Shown: positions 1 to 8,018 of the stretch, in pieces
How the letters are laid out: each line of letters opens with the position of its first letter
Numbering within the stretch: position 1 is the first letter of the stretch
Assembly (NCBI GenBank): GCA_003279115.1
Contig: QCBG01000003.1
Coordinates: forward strand, 1 to 52,568
Reading direction: 5' to 3'
Length of the DNA stretch: 52,568 nt
Origin: Prochlorococcus sp. AG-347-E03
Lineage (GTDB): Bacteria > Cyanobacteriota > Cyanobacteriia > PCC-6307 > Cyanobiaceae
The notes under the pieces: model-generated
What the model was told of the DNA's origin: nothing
Seen by the model: the letters and a program-made list of their open reading frames with translations, nothing else
Databases searched by the model: none
Made by a program: the position numbers and the translations under genes

Positions 1-81
1 AAAAAAAGCACTTTTTCCAGCGTGATAACCTTCACCTTGTAATGAATGAAATTGTTCGACTAAGGGTAAAAAATTTTTCAT
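1..81 (-). CDS. queE: 7-carboxy-7-deazaguanine synthase, N-terminal fragment
   Basis: Only the first 27 codons are inside the window; the gene runs off the left edge. The visible N-terminus contains VEQFHSLQGEGYHAGKSAFF, which matches the conserved start of QueE radical-SAM enzymes, where a QGEG-x3-G stretch precedes the cysteine cluster. QueE converts 6-carboxytetrahydropterin to 7-carboxy-7-deazaguanine in queuosine biosynthesis. The cysteine motif lies outside the window, so the radical-SAM assignment is inferred from the N-terminus alone. An in-frame ATG two codons upstream (85-87) is an alternative start; neither has a clear Shine-Dalgarno. It lies about 20 bases downstream of pyrG on the same strand and is probably co-transcribed with it. 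Confidence 0.75.
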   Translation of the reverse strand, partial: MKNFLPLVEQFHSLQGEGYHAGKSAFF

Positions 82-105
82 TTTCATTCAAAAAAATAAA
101 GAATA

Positions 106-1716
106 TTAATTTGATTGAGTTAACTTATCTTGAGAGGCTTTTATTAAACCTTTAAATAAAGGATGAGGTTTGCCAGGTCGTGATAAAAATTCAGGATGAT
201 ATTGACATGCTAAGAAGTATGGATGATTTTCTAACTCAATTAACTCAACTAATCTGCCATCTGGTGATGTACCACTAATTTTGTATCCAGAATCTAAAAA
301 ACTTTGTTTGTAGTAATTATTAAATTCGTATCTATGTCGATGTCTCTCATAAATAACATCCTCATTATATAAGTTCTTTCCAGTTGTATTTTTTGTCAAT
401 CTACATGGATAAACTCCAAGTCTCATTGTCCCACCTAAATCAACTACATCTTCTTGTTCTGGTAATAAATGTATCACTGGATTGGACGTGTTTGGGTCTA
501 ATTCTGAACTAGATGCATCTGGAAGATTAGCTACATTTCTAGCCCATTCTATAACTGCACATTGCATACCAAGGCACAAACCTAAAAAGGGAATTTTATT
601 TTCTCTTGCGAATTTTATAGCCGAAATTTTTCCATTGACTCCTCTATTGCCAAATCCTCCGGGTACGACAATTGCATCAACTTTATTTAAGTAAGTTTCT
701 GCTGAATTTTTTTCTATCATTTCAGCACTTACCCAATGTAAATCTAATAAAGCCTTTTGTTCAATGCATGCATGTCTTAAAGCTTCAACAACGGATAAAT
801 ATGCATCTCCAAGTTCAATATATTTACCTACTAAAGCAACTTTGATTGGAGCACCAGGATTTCTTAGGTTGTGTATAAGTTGCTCCCAATTTTTCAAGTC
901 ACATTTTTTATCTTCAAGGTCTAAATACTTAAGGGTTTCTTTGCATAAACCTTCTTTTTTTAAAGAAAGAGGTACAGAATAAATACTGTCTGCGTCTAAA
1001 GCTTCAATTACAGAGTTGATACTGACACCGCAAAAACCACTAAGCTTCTTTTTTAAAGCTTCATTGATAGATTTATCACTTCGGCATACAAGTAAATCTG
1101 GCTGAATTCCAATTGATCTTAATTCTTTCACTGAATGTTGTGTTGGTTTAGTTTTTATTTCGCCAGAGGTTTTGATGTAAGGAAGTAATGTTACGTGTAT
1201 GTATGCAACATCGTTCCTATTAACATCATTTTTGAATTCTCTTATTGCCTCTAAAAAAGGTAGAGATTCAATATCACCAACTGTTCCACCAATTTCAGTA
1301 ATAATAATATCTGCATTACTGTTGGCGGCTACTCTATGAATTCTTTCTCTTATTTCTCCCGTAATGTGAGGTATTACTTGCACAGTTCCACCGTCATAAC
1401 TACCTCTTCTTTCTTTATTGATAACTGCTTGATAGATAGATCCCGTAGTCACACTATTTAACCTAGTCATTGCAGTATCCGTAAATCTTTCATAGTGACC
1501 TAAATCTAGATCGGTTTCAGCCCCATCTTCGGTTACAAATACTTCTCCATGTTGGAAAGGGCTCATTGTTCCTGGATCAACATTTAGATATGGATCTAGT
1601 TTTAATATTGAAACACTATATCCTCTAGATTTTAATAATCTTCCTAAGCTTGCAGCTACAATTCCTTTACCAATGCTAGAAACTACTCCTCCAGTGACAA
1701 ATACAAATTTTGACAT
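106..1716 (-). CDS. pyrG: CTP synthase
   Basis: CTP synthase makes CTP from UTP, ATP and glutamine, the last step of de novo pyrimidine nucleotide synthesis in the cytoplasm. The 536-residue length is normal. The N-terminal synthetase domain begins with the P-loop-like [13 protein letters not shown] at residues 6-18. The C-terminal class I glutamine amidotransferase domain occupies about 290-536, with nucleophile Cys381 in GLCLGMQ and His507/Glu509 in YHPEF. The ATG is fixed by a TAA four codons upstream in frame. Oddly, the only strong Shine-Dalgarno-like sequence (AAGGAGG, plus-strand 1740-1746) is 23 bases before the ATG, too far for ordinary use. Neighbours are aspS upstream and queE downstream on the same strand. 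Confidence 0.98.
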   Translation of the reverse strand: MSKFVFVTGGVVSSIGKGIVAASLGRLLKSRGYSVSILKLDPYLNVDPGTMSPFQHGEVFVTEDGAETDLDLGHYERFTDTAMTRLNSVTTGSIYQAVINKERRGSYDGGTVQVIPHITGEIRERIHRVAANSNADIIITEIGGTVGDIESLPFLEAIREFKNDVNRNDVAYIHVTLLPYIKTSGEIKTKPTQHSVKELRSIGIQPDLLVCRSDKSINEALKKKLSGFCGVSINSVIEALDADSIYSVPLSLKKEGLCKETLKYLDLEDKKCDLKNWEQLIHNLRNPGAPIKVALVGKYIELGDAYLSVVEALRHACIEQKALLDLHWVSAEMIEKNSAETYLNKVDAIVVPGGFGNRGVNGKISAIKFARENKIPFLGLCLGMQCAVIEWARNVANLPDASSSELDPNTSNPVIHLLPEQEDVVDLGGTMRLGVYPCRLTKNTTGKNLYNEDVIYERHRHRYEFNNYYKQSFLDSGYKISGTSPDGRLVELIELENHPYFLACQYHPEFLSRPGKPHPLFKGLIKASQDKLTQSN

Positions 1717-1791
1717 TAAATATTTTTAATTAAGCACAGCCTCCTTATATTTTATTTAAACAAAAAACTTTTAGAACATCCATATATATTC

Positions 1792-3588
1792 TTATTCATC
1801 AATTGTTATTTCAATATCTAATTCTTTTAGTTGTGATTCAGAGACATTTGAAGGTGCATCTGTGAGAAGACATTTTGCTTGTTGATTTTTTGGAAAAGCA
1901 ATGGTTTCTCTGATTGAATCTGCACCAATGATCAGCATGGTAATACGATCCAATCCAAACGCTATTCCACCATGAGGAGGAGCACCCATTTCTAAGGCTT
2001 CTATTAAAAATCCAAATTTTTCCTCAATCTCTTGATCAGTAAGTCCAACAGTTTTCAGAACCTCTCTTTGTAAGTTCGCTTCATGAATACGTAAAGAGCC
2101 ACCTCCTAACTCCAATCCATTGAGAACTAGGTCGTAAGCATTAGCTATAGAGCTCTCAATTTCTTTTTTCAAGTTTTCAGAATCTTTAGATTTGATATTT
2201 TTTGGAGAACAAAAAGGATGATGTAAAGCTTCATATCTATTTTCCTCTTCATTTCTCTCAAACATCGGGAAGTCAGTTACCCATAAGAAATTCCATTTAC
2301 TTTTATCAATAAGATTTAAGTCTTTTGCGATATATTGTCTAACCCTATCTAATGATTGATTGACAATTTGTTTATCTCCAGCTCCTAAGAGGATTAAGTC
2401 TCCATCTCTTGCTTCTGTGATTTTTAAAATATCAGCTATATGCTCTTCACTTAAATTATTTTTAATTGCGCCAATAGTCTCAAGCTCATCTCCTTTGACC
2501 CTTATAAAGGCTAAACCACCAGCTCCTGCATCTTGAGCTACTTGGAAGATATCACCTCCTGGTTTAATTCTTACGTTGCTAATACTTGAATTGCCTCCTT
2601 TGACTGTTATGGATTTTATATGACCTCCAGACTTAATTGCCTTGGTGAAAATATTAAATCCGATATCACCTAATACTCCTCCTAAATCTTTTAATAACAT
2701 TTGATATCTAGTATCCGGTCTATCAGTGCCGTAATTATCCATTGCTGCTTGCCATGACATTCTTGGAAAAGCATTATTAAGATTAACATTTAAGACTTCT
2801 TTCCATATTTTTTTTATGAGACTTTCATTAAAAGAAATTATTTCTTCTTCACTTATAAAGCTCATCTCAATATCTAATTGAGTAAACTCTGGCTGTCTAT
2901 CTGCCCTTAAGTCTTCATCACGGAAACATTTTGCGATTTGATAATACTTATCTAAGCCCCCAACCATTAAAAGTTGTTTAAATAATTGTGGGGATTGAGG
3001 TAAAGCAAAAAATTCTCCATTTGAAAGACGTGCAGGAACAAGAAAATCGCGAGCGCCTTCAGGAGTTGACTTTGTAAGTAATGGGGTCTCTACTTCTGTA
3101 AATCCAAAATTATCAAGAAATTCTCTAGCAACTTTAATTATTTTATGTCTTGTTTTTAAATTTTCTAGTAATTTTCCCCTTCTTAAATCAAGATATCTAT
3201 ATTTTAATCTGAGTTCCTCTTTTGTATTTTCAAAATCATGTATAGACACTGGAAAAGGTAAGTTGTTTTTAATTTGGTTGAGAACTTGTAAATCTTTAAC
3301 CTTAAGCTCTAACTCTCCAGTACTTAAATTTGTATTTATGGAATCTTTGGGTCGTTCATTAATAATTCCGCTAACCATTATTACAGTTTCATTTCTTAGA
3401 GTTTCTGCCTGTTTAAATAGATCTACACCATCATCGGGGTTAATTGTTATTTGTAGAAATCCACTATGGTCTCTTAAATCAATAAAAATTACACCACCAT
3501 GATCTCTTCTTCTATCAACCCATCCGCATAAATTAACTAATTTACCAATATCTGTATTATTGAGTTCTTTGCAAATTTTGTTTCTCAT
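1792..3588 (-). CDS. aspS: aspartyl-tRNA synthetase
   Basis: Charges tRNA-Asp with aspartate. The 598-residue length and layout are those of bacterial-type AspRS: an N-terminal anticodon-binding OB fold (about 1-110, with [20 protein letters not shown]), then the class II catalytic core. Motif 2 is visible as [19 protein letters not shown] near residue 220, and motif 3 as GLDRI near the C-terminus. The bacterial GAD insertion domain lies between motifs 2 and 3. The sequence does not show whether the enzyme discriminates tRNA-Asp from tRNA-Asn. It sits 75 bases upstream of pyrG and 55 bases downstream of gcvT on one strand. A TTATAA on the minus strand in the aspS-gcvT gap could be a -10 element, but this is weak. 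Confidence 0.98.
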   Translation of the reverse strand: MRNKICKELNNTDIGKLVNLCGWVDRRRDHGGVIFIDLRDHSGFLQITINPDDGVDLFKQAETLRNETVIMVSGIINERPKDSINTNLSTGELELKVKDLQVLNQIKNNLPFPVSIHDFENTKEELRLKYRYLDLRRGKLLENLKTRHKIIKVAREFLDNFGFTEVETPLLTKSTPEGARDFLVPARLSNGEFFALPQSPQLFKQLLMVGGLDKYYQIAKCFRDEDLRADRQPEFTQLDIEMSFISEEEIISFNESLIKKIWKEVLNVNLNNAFPRMSWQAAMDNYGTDRPDTRYQMLLKDLGGVLGDIGFNIFTKAIKSGGHIKSITVKGGNSSISNVRIKPGGDIFQVAQDAGAGGLAFIRVKGDELETIGAIKNNLSEEHIADILKITEARDGDLILLGAGDKQIVNQSLDRVRQYIAKDLNLIDKSKWNFLWVTDFPMFERNEEENRYEALHHPFCSPKNIKSKDSENLKKEIESSIANAYDLVLNGLELGGGSLRIHEANLQREVLKTVGLTDQEIEEKFGFLIEALEMGAPPHGGIAFGLDRITMLIIGADSIRETIAFPKNQQAKCLLTDAPSNVSESQLKELDIEITIDE

Positions 3589-3643
3589 CTAAGTATGGTT
3601 TATTTATCAATAACTTATAATAATTCTTTAAGGGCAAATTTAG

Positions 3644-4756
3644 TTAATAATTTTTTTTATAAAACGCTCTCTTTGTTATTAACCCTTTGAATTTTTTGCC
3701 TCTTATTAATATTTGAACTTCATTATTTATTAAGGCATGCGAAGTATTGATATATGCAAAAGCTATAGCTTGTTGTTTAGTTGGAGACCAACTACCGCTA
3801 GTGATAGTCCCAATATTTTCTTCACCTTTAAGAACTGCGCAACCTTTTCTTCCTATTGCTTTACCTTCTATAGAGAGACCAACTAACTTTTTTTGAATAC
3901 CTAATCTTGACTGCTCTTCAAGAAATCTTCTTCCAAAGAATTCGTGATTATTTTCTAGATGTACTAGCCAGCCTAACCCTGCTTCATATGGAGAAGTTTC
4001 TTCATTTATGTCTTGACCATAAAGATGCATTCCTGCTTCAAGTCTAAGAGTATCTCTAGCTCCTAAACCACAAGGGGCAACATTTTTGGAAATTGAGAAA
4101 TCCCATAAATTAATTGCTGCTTTTTTAGATAAAAGTATTTCTAGACCATTTTCCCCTGTGTAGCCTGTCTTTGAAAAAAAAATTTTTTCTTTAGGCGAAA
4201 TATTTTCAAAAATTGTATATTCGCATCCAAAGTTAGGGATATGTGAGATCGAGGATTCAATCCATTCTTCAAATAAATCGAATGAGTTTTTTCCCTGTAG
4301 TGCTAGAAGTACTTTGTCTTTTTTAAAGTTTGTTATCGAGATTTCAGACATATTTAAATTATTTTTTATCCACTGAAAATCATCTTCATATCTACTTGCA
4401 TTAACTATTAACAATAATTCTGATATGTCATTTTCTTGCATACCAAGGTCATAAATTATTAAGTCATCTATTATGCCTCCTTTATCATTTAGCATTACTG
4501 TATAAAGTCCCTGACCTTCAGAAAAGGAGTATAAATTAGTAGGAAAAAGCTTTTGAATATAATCCTTTGGATTGATTCCTTTGATAGAAATCACACCCAT
4601 ATGAGAAATATCAAATAATCCTGCTGAAGATCTAACTGATTCATGCTCTTTAATTAATCCTGAAAATGATATGGGCATTTCCCAACCTGCAAAATCCACT
4701 AATTTTGCATTGGATTCAAAATATTTTGAATAAAGAGGACTTTTAAGCAAATCCAT
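3644..4756 (-). CDS. gcvT: glycine cleavage system T protein (aminomethyltransferase)
   Basis: The T protein transfers the methylene group of the aminomethyl-lipoyl H protein to tetrahydrofolate and releases ammonia. The 370-residue length is normal for GcvT. The N-terminal region has [13 protein letters not shown], and the folate-binding core has [17 protein letters not shown] and [15 protein letters not shown], both hallmark segments of the GcvT family; a C-terminal GcvT barrel follows. The partner genes gcvH and gcvP are about 17 kb away at 22193-25538, so this gene is expressed apart from them, in a leftward run with speB, speE and mazG upstream and aspS and pyrG downstream. I see no riboswitch-like structure in the 50-base gap upstream. 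Confidence 0.96.
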   Translation of the reverse strand: MDLLKSPLYSKYFESNAKLVDFAGWEMPISFSGLIKEHESVRSSAGLFDISHMGVISIKGINPKDYIQKLFPTNLYSFSEGQGLYTVMLNDKGGIIDDLIIYDLGMQENDISELLLIVNASRYEDDFQWIKNNLNMSEISITNFKKDKVLLALQGKNSFDLFEEWIESSISHIPNFGCEYTIFENISPKEKIFFSKTGYTGENGLEILLSKKAAINLWDFSISKNVAPCGLGARDTLRLEAGMHLYGQDINEETSPYEAGLGWLVHLENNHEFFGRRFLEEQSRLGIQKKLVGLSIEGKAIGRKGCAVLKGEENIGTITSGSWSPTKQQAIAFAYINTSHALINNEVQILIRGKKFKGLITKRAFYKKNY

Positions 4757-4806
4757 GAAATATTTAGTTTGTATTTAGTATTTTTACACTGTAGTTTAGA
4801 AATTTT

Positions 4807-5688
4807 TTATTGCATATTTTCTAATGACAAAATTAAGCTTCTAAGTACTTTGGCTGCAACTATGCTACTTACTCCGCTTTTATCAATATCTGGAGATAAT
4901 TCCACAATGTCTGAAGCTACAATTCTAAAATCTTTTAAAGTTTTCAGTATTTCTTCAAAATCATTCCAAAAAAATCCTCCCGGTTCTGGAGTGCCCGTCC
5001 CTGCTAATAAACTGGGATCAAACCAATCTAAATCTATTGTTAAATAGATTGGTGACTTAGCGAATGGTAGAAGAGCTTGTTTTAACTCATGTGCATTTCC
5101 GCCTGGACAAAAGTTAACTAATTGGTTGTTGTTATTCATAATTTCAAATTCTTCCTTAGTCCCACTTCTAATTCCTACTTGTAAAATTTTCTTTTCAGGT
5201 AGCACTTCTAAGCATCTTTTCATAGTACAAGCATGACTATGTTCATTTCCTATATACGATTCTCTTAAATCTGCATGAGCATCAAGTTGAACCAATATCA
5301 AATCTGGATATTTTTTTACTAATGCTTCAATAGCACCTCTTGTAATAGAGTGTTCGCCTCCAAGCATAATAGGACTAAGACGTTTATTAATTAAATAATT
5401 TGTTGCTGATTTAACCGATTCAATAACGGACTTTGAGTCATTTTTATCAATTAGTATTGATCCAAAATCAACATAAATAATATCCTCTAAGTCTTTTTTT
5501 ATTTTTGGACAATATGTTTCTAAACAAGAACTGACTTGTCTTATTGCTTCTGGACCAAATCTTGCTCCTGGTTTAAACGAACATGTCCCGTCATAATTAA
5601 CTCCAAATATACCAATTGAGCAATTCTCGGGACTTCTTTTTGCTCCCATATAAATTGCATTTTCGTTATCAAATAAATTTTTTGTCAT
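4807..5688 (-). CDS. speB: agmatinase (ureohydrolase family)
   Basis: Probably hydrolyses agmatine to putrescine and urea. The 293-residue protein carries every metal ligand of the dimanganese ureohydrolase family: His113 (GGEHSITRG), Asp136/His138/Asp140 (DAHADLRESY) and Asp219/Asp221 (IDLDWFDPS). The usual IDIDxLDP is IDLDWFDP here, a conservative change. The substrate is inferred mainly from context: the stop is four bases before speE, the spermidine synthase that uses putrescine. Arginase or another guanidino-acid hydrolase is a formal alternative, because the loop that sets specificity cannot be judged by eye. Length and motif spacing fit agmatinase well. Confidence 0.9.
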   Translation of the reverse strand: MTKNLFDNENAIYMGAKRSPENCSIGIFGVNYDGTCSFKPGARFGPEAIRQVSSCLETYCPKIKKDLEDIIYVDFGSILIDKNDSKSVIESVKSATNYLINKRLSPIMLGGEHSITRGAIEALVKKYPDLILVQLDAHADLRESYIGNEHSHACTMKRCLEVLPEKKILQVGIRSGTKEEFEIMNNNNQLVNFCPGGNAHELKQALLPFAKSPIYLTIDLDWFDPSLLAGTGTPEPGGFFWNDFEEILKTLKDFRIVASDIVELSPDIDKSGVSSIVAAKVLRSLILSLENMQ

Positions 5689-5692
5689 CTTA

Positions 5693-6541
5693 TTAATTTA
5701 GTTCTTTAAAAATTTTATTTGGCATCATTTTGAATGCTGCATTTTGAAAATTTAAATTCCAAATTTCACATCCTTTTTCTATTTTTAGGACTTCATCATA
5801 ATTGTGCTTTGATAAATTTAGATCTTCTGAAGAAGCGAAAGTCCAACTCCAAATCCCGCTTGGATATATAGGCACAAAGGAATACATAGTTTCAGAAACT
5901 TTAAATATATTTTTTAGGGTTTTCAAAATATTTATGTGAATATTTTTGAAGGATTCAGGAGATTCGCTTTGCGTTGCTAATATCCCCTTTGGTGTAAGTA
6001 TTCTTTTACATTCTTTATAAAAAGAATCTGAAAATAATAAATTTGAAAATTCTGAGGGATCTGAACAATCTATAAAAATAACGTCGTAAAAATTATCTCT
6101 TGTTTTTTTTACCCATTTAACACCATCATCAACATGTATTTCTAATCTTTTGTCATTCCATGCTTCGCCTCCAATTTCTCTTAAAAATTTTTTAGATATT
6201 TTGATTACCTCCTCGTCAATTTCTACTAGATCAATTTTCGATATTTGAGAATATTTAACGCATTCTCTTGCCGTACCGCCGTCACCTCCACCAATAATTA
6301 GTACTTTAGATTTTTCGTCAATGCTACTTAATGCTGGATGCACAAGACACTCATGATAATATTTCTCGTCTTTAAGTGATGTCATCCAACAACCATCAAG
6401 CATTAAAGCTCTGCCATAGTATTCATTCTCAATAACAATAATTTCTTGATATTGTGATTTTTGTTTAATTAAAACATCTCCATTTAGACCGAATCTTGAG
6501 CCTTTATGGTATTCATCTATCCATGTTGAAATATTAGTCAT
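5693..6541 (-). CDS. speE: spermidine synthase (polyamine aminopropyltransferase)
   Basis: Transfers the aminopropyl group of decarboxylated S-adenosylmethionine to putrescine. The 282-residue protein has the family layout: an N-terminal beta-strand domain, then a Rossmann fold with GGGDGG at 84-89, acidic DLVEIDEEVI, and IDCSDPSE with Asp158 and Asp161, the region of the catalytic aspartate. It lies four bases upstream of speB and seven bases downstream of mazG, forming a putrescine-to-spermidine pair with speB. No S-adenosylmethionine decarboxylase gene is in this window, so the aminopropyl donor must come from a gene elsewhere. Confidence 0.96.
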   Translation of the reverse strand: MTNISTWIDEYHKGSRFGLNGDVLIKQKSQYQEIIVIENEYYGRALMLDGCWMTSLKDEKYYHECLVHPALSSIDEKSKVLIIGGGDGGTARECVKYSQISKIDLVEIDEEVIKISKKFLREIGGEAWNDKRLEIHVDDGVKWVKKTRDNFYDVIFIDCSDPSEFSNLLFSDSFYKECKRILTPKGILATQSESPESFKNIHINILKTLKNIFKVSETMYSFVPIYPSGIWSWTFASSEDLNLSKHNYDEVLKIEKGCEIWNLNFQNAAFKMMPNKIFKELN

Positions 6542-6548
6542 TTGTTTT

Positions 6549-7394
6549 TTAAGAATTTTTTCTTTTAAGTTTTCGTTTGGCTATTTGCCAAAGCCGTTGA
6601 AAGTCTTTAGGAGTTTGTTTTTTTATATTATCGCCTGCATGATGTTCAATGATTGAAAATCTGTCTAAAAATTTTTTATTAGTTTTTTGTAGAGCTGATT
6701 CAGGATTTATTTTTAAAAAGTTTGAGAGATTCAGAAGGGTAAAGTAAATATCCCCAAATTCATTTTTTATTTCTGAATCATTATTGCTTTTAATTGCTTC
6801 CTTTAATTCATTAATCTCTTCTTGTAACTTTTCAAAAATCTGATCGGTACTCTCCCATTTAAAACCATATTCTTTAACAACATTTGTGATTTTATCTGTT
6901 CCAACCATTGGTGGTAAATTTTTGATTTTCCTATTTAAATTTTTACTAATTGATGATTCCATATGAGGTGTTTCTTCTTCTGCATTTTTAATGTTTTCCC
7001 AAATCTGTTGCGATTTTTCAAGAGATACTTTTTCTTTTTTTTTAAAAATATATGGATGTCTATTAATAATTTTCTTGTTTAGATTTTTTATAACATCATT
7101 TAGTTCAAATTCTTTTTTTTCGTAACCGATTTCAGCATGAAGCATTACTTGTAATAAAAGATCTCCTAACTCTTCACATATGTTATCCGCCTTTTTTTCA
7201 TATATCGCATCTATAAATTCATTACTTTCTTCATGTAAAAATGGGATCAACGATTTATGAGACTGTATTTTCTGCCAAGGGCATCCCCAAGTTTTATCTT
7301 TTAATGATTTGATATTAGATATTAAAATTTTAAAGTTTTCTAAAGTCTCTAAATCGGAATTTTTTTGTACGTTATATCTATCGTTTGAGGACAT
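6549..7394 (-). CDS. mazG: MazG nucleoside triphosphate pyrophosphohydrolase
   Basis: Hydrolyses (d)NTPs to the monophosphate and pyrophosphate, a house-cleaning role that in some bacteria also affects ppGpp pools. The 281-residue protein has two MazG repeats, as in full-length bacterial MazG. The first (about 35-125) has EESNEFIDAI and EELGDLLLQVMLHAEI, supplying the acidic magnesium ligands. The second (about 170-265) has EINELKEAI and EFGDIYFTLLNL. It is the first gene of the leftward run mazG-speE-speB-gcvT. Divergent tRNA-Val starts 98 bases away, and the shared gap holds an 11-bp perfect inverted repeat (7431-7463). Cyanophages also carry mazG, but this two-domain copy in a core operon looks like the host gene. 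Confidence 0.93.
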   Translation of the reverse strand: MSSNDRYNVQKNSDLETLENFKILISNIKSLKDKTWGCPWQKIQSHKSLIPFLHEESNEFIDAIYEKKADNICEELGDLLLQVMLHAEIGYEKKEFELNDVIKNLNKKIINRHPYIFKKKEKVSLEKSQQIWENIKNAEEETPHMESSISKNLNRKIKNLPPMVGTDKITNVVKEYGFKWESTDQIFEKLQEEINELKEAIKSNNDSEIKNEFGDIYFTLLNLSNFLKINPESALQKTNKKFLDRFSIIEHHAGDNIKKQTPKDFQRLWQIAKRKLKRKNS

Positions 7395-7430
7395 AGGATA
7401 TATTTTATTTATTTAATTTTGCCTCAATCA

Positions 7431-7463
7431 TGAAATATTTAAATACTTAGTATAAATATTTCA
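7431..7463. repeat. 11-bp inverted repeat between mazG and tRNA-Val
   Basis: TGAAATATTTA (7431-7441) and TAAATATTTCA (7453-7463) are perfect reverse complements separated by 11 bases. Each arm contains the self-complementary AAATATTT, so the site also reads as two palindromes 21 bp apart, about two helical turns. It sits in the divergent promoter region of mazG and tRNA-Val. It could be an operator or just AT-rich coincidence; the same 11-mer also occurs at 4756-4766 across the gcvT start. Confidence 0.4.
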
Positions 7464-7474
7464 ACTTCATCTAT

Positions 7475-7480
7475 TAGAAT
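7475..7480 (+). promoter_or_regulatory. candidate -10 element for tRNA-Val
   Basis: TAGAAT matches the sigma-70 -10 consensus TATAAT at five of six positions and ends 12 bases before the first base of the mature tRNA. That would place transcription start a few bases upstream of the 5' end processed by RNase P. I see no -35 match at the expected distance. Confidence 0.4.
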
Positions 7481-7492
7481 GGTTTATTATAA

Positions 7493-7564
<72 letters not shown>

Positions 7565-7579
7565 TTTATTATTTTTCTA

Positions 7580-7921
7580 ATGACTGAGATCGTCAATCTT
7601 TCAATCAGTCAAAGCGCTGCTTCAGAACTATCTAGGCAAGCTTCTTTTGGAGGTTCTCCAGGAGAAATGTCGATTGATTTGGTAGAGGATAAAAATTGTT
7701 CTGAAGGATGGATGCATATTAAATTAAGGCCGGGTACATTTAATGGATCCCCTATTTCAAGAACTGAAGGAGTAACTTTATATGCGGATGTAAAAAAGTT
7801 TAATTTACTTAAAGATTTAAAATTAGATTATTACGGTGATTTGAGCGGTGGTGGATTTCTTATTTCAACACCAAAAAATGCAAAACGTTGTTCCTGTGGT
7901 TCTGGCTTCAAACTTTTGTAG
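7580..7921 (+). CDS. A-type iron-sulfur carrier-like protein (IscA/SufA/HesB family)
   Basis: A 113-residue HesB/IscA-like protein, a family that carries or transfers nascent Fe-S clusters. The three conserved cysteines are present: Cys40, Cys104 and Cys106 (the last two in CSCGSGF), with exactly the spacing of E. coli IscA Cys35, Cys99 and Cys101. The region around Cys40 (DKNCSEGW) departs from the common SGCSGMxY, so this is a divergent subfamily and its exact role is unclear. The ATG at 7580 was chosen because the longer frame would begin inside tRNA-Val. Only 15 bases separate it from the tRNA, so both may share a transcript cut by tRNA-processing nucleases. valS follows after about 100 bases. 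Confidence 0.85.
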   Translation: MTEIVNLSISQSAASELSRQASFGGSPGEMSIDLVEDKNCSEGWMHIKLRPGTFNGSPISRTEGVTLYADVKKFNLLKDLKLDYYGDLSGGGFLISTPKNAKRCSCGSGFKLL

Positions 7922-8018
7922 AATGTATGTATCTTTTTTTGCAAACTAATATTATTTTCATTAATTAGCTGCTCTCAAGATAAAATAAACAAAAAGTTTT
8001 TCGAAATAAAATTTGCAC

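Noticed and set aside
4757..4806. Glycine riboswitch upstream of gcvT or gcvH/gcvP
   Set aside because: The gaps are 50, 2 and 46 bases, too short, and the conserved aptamer core is not seen.
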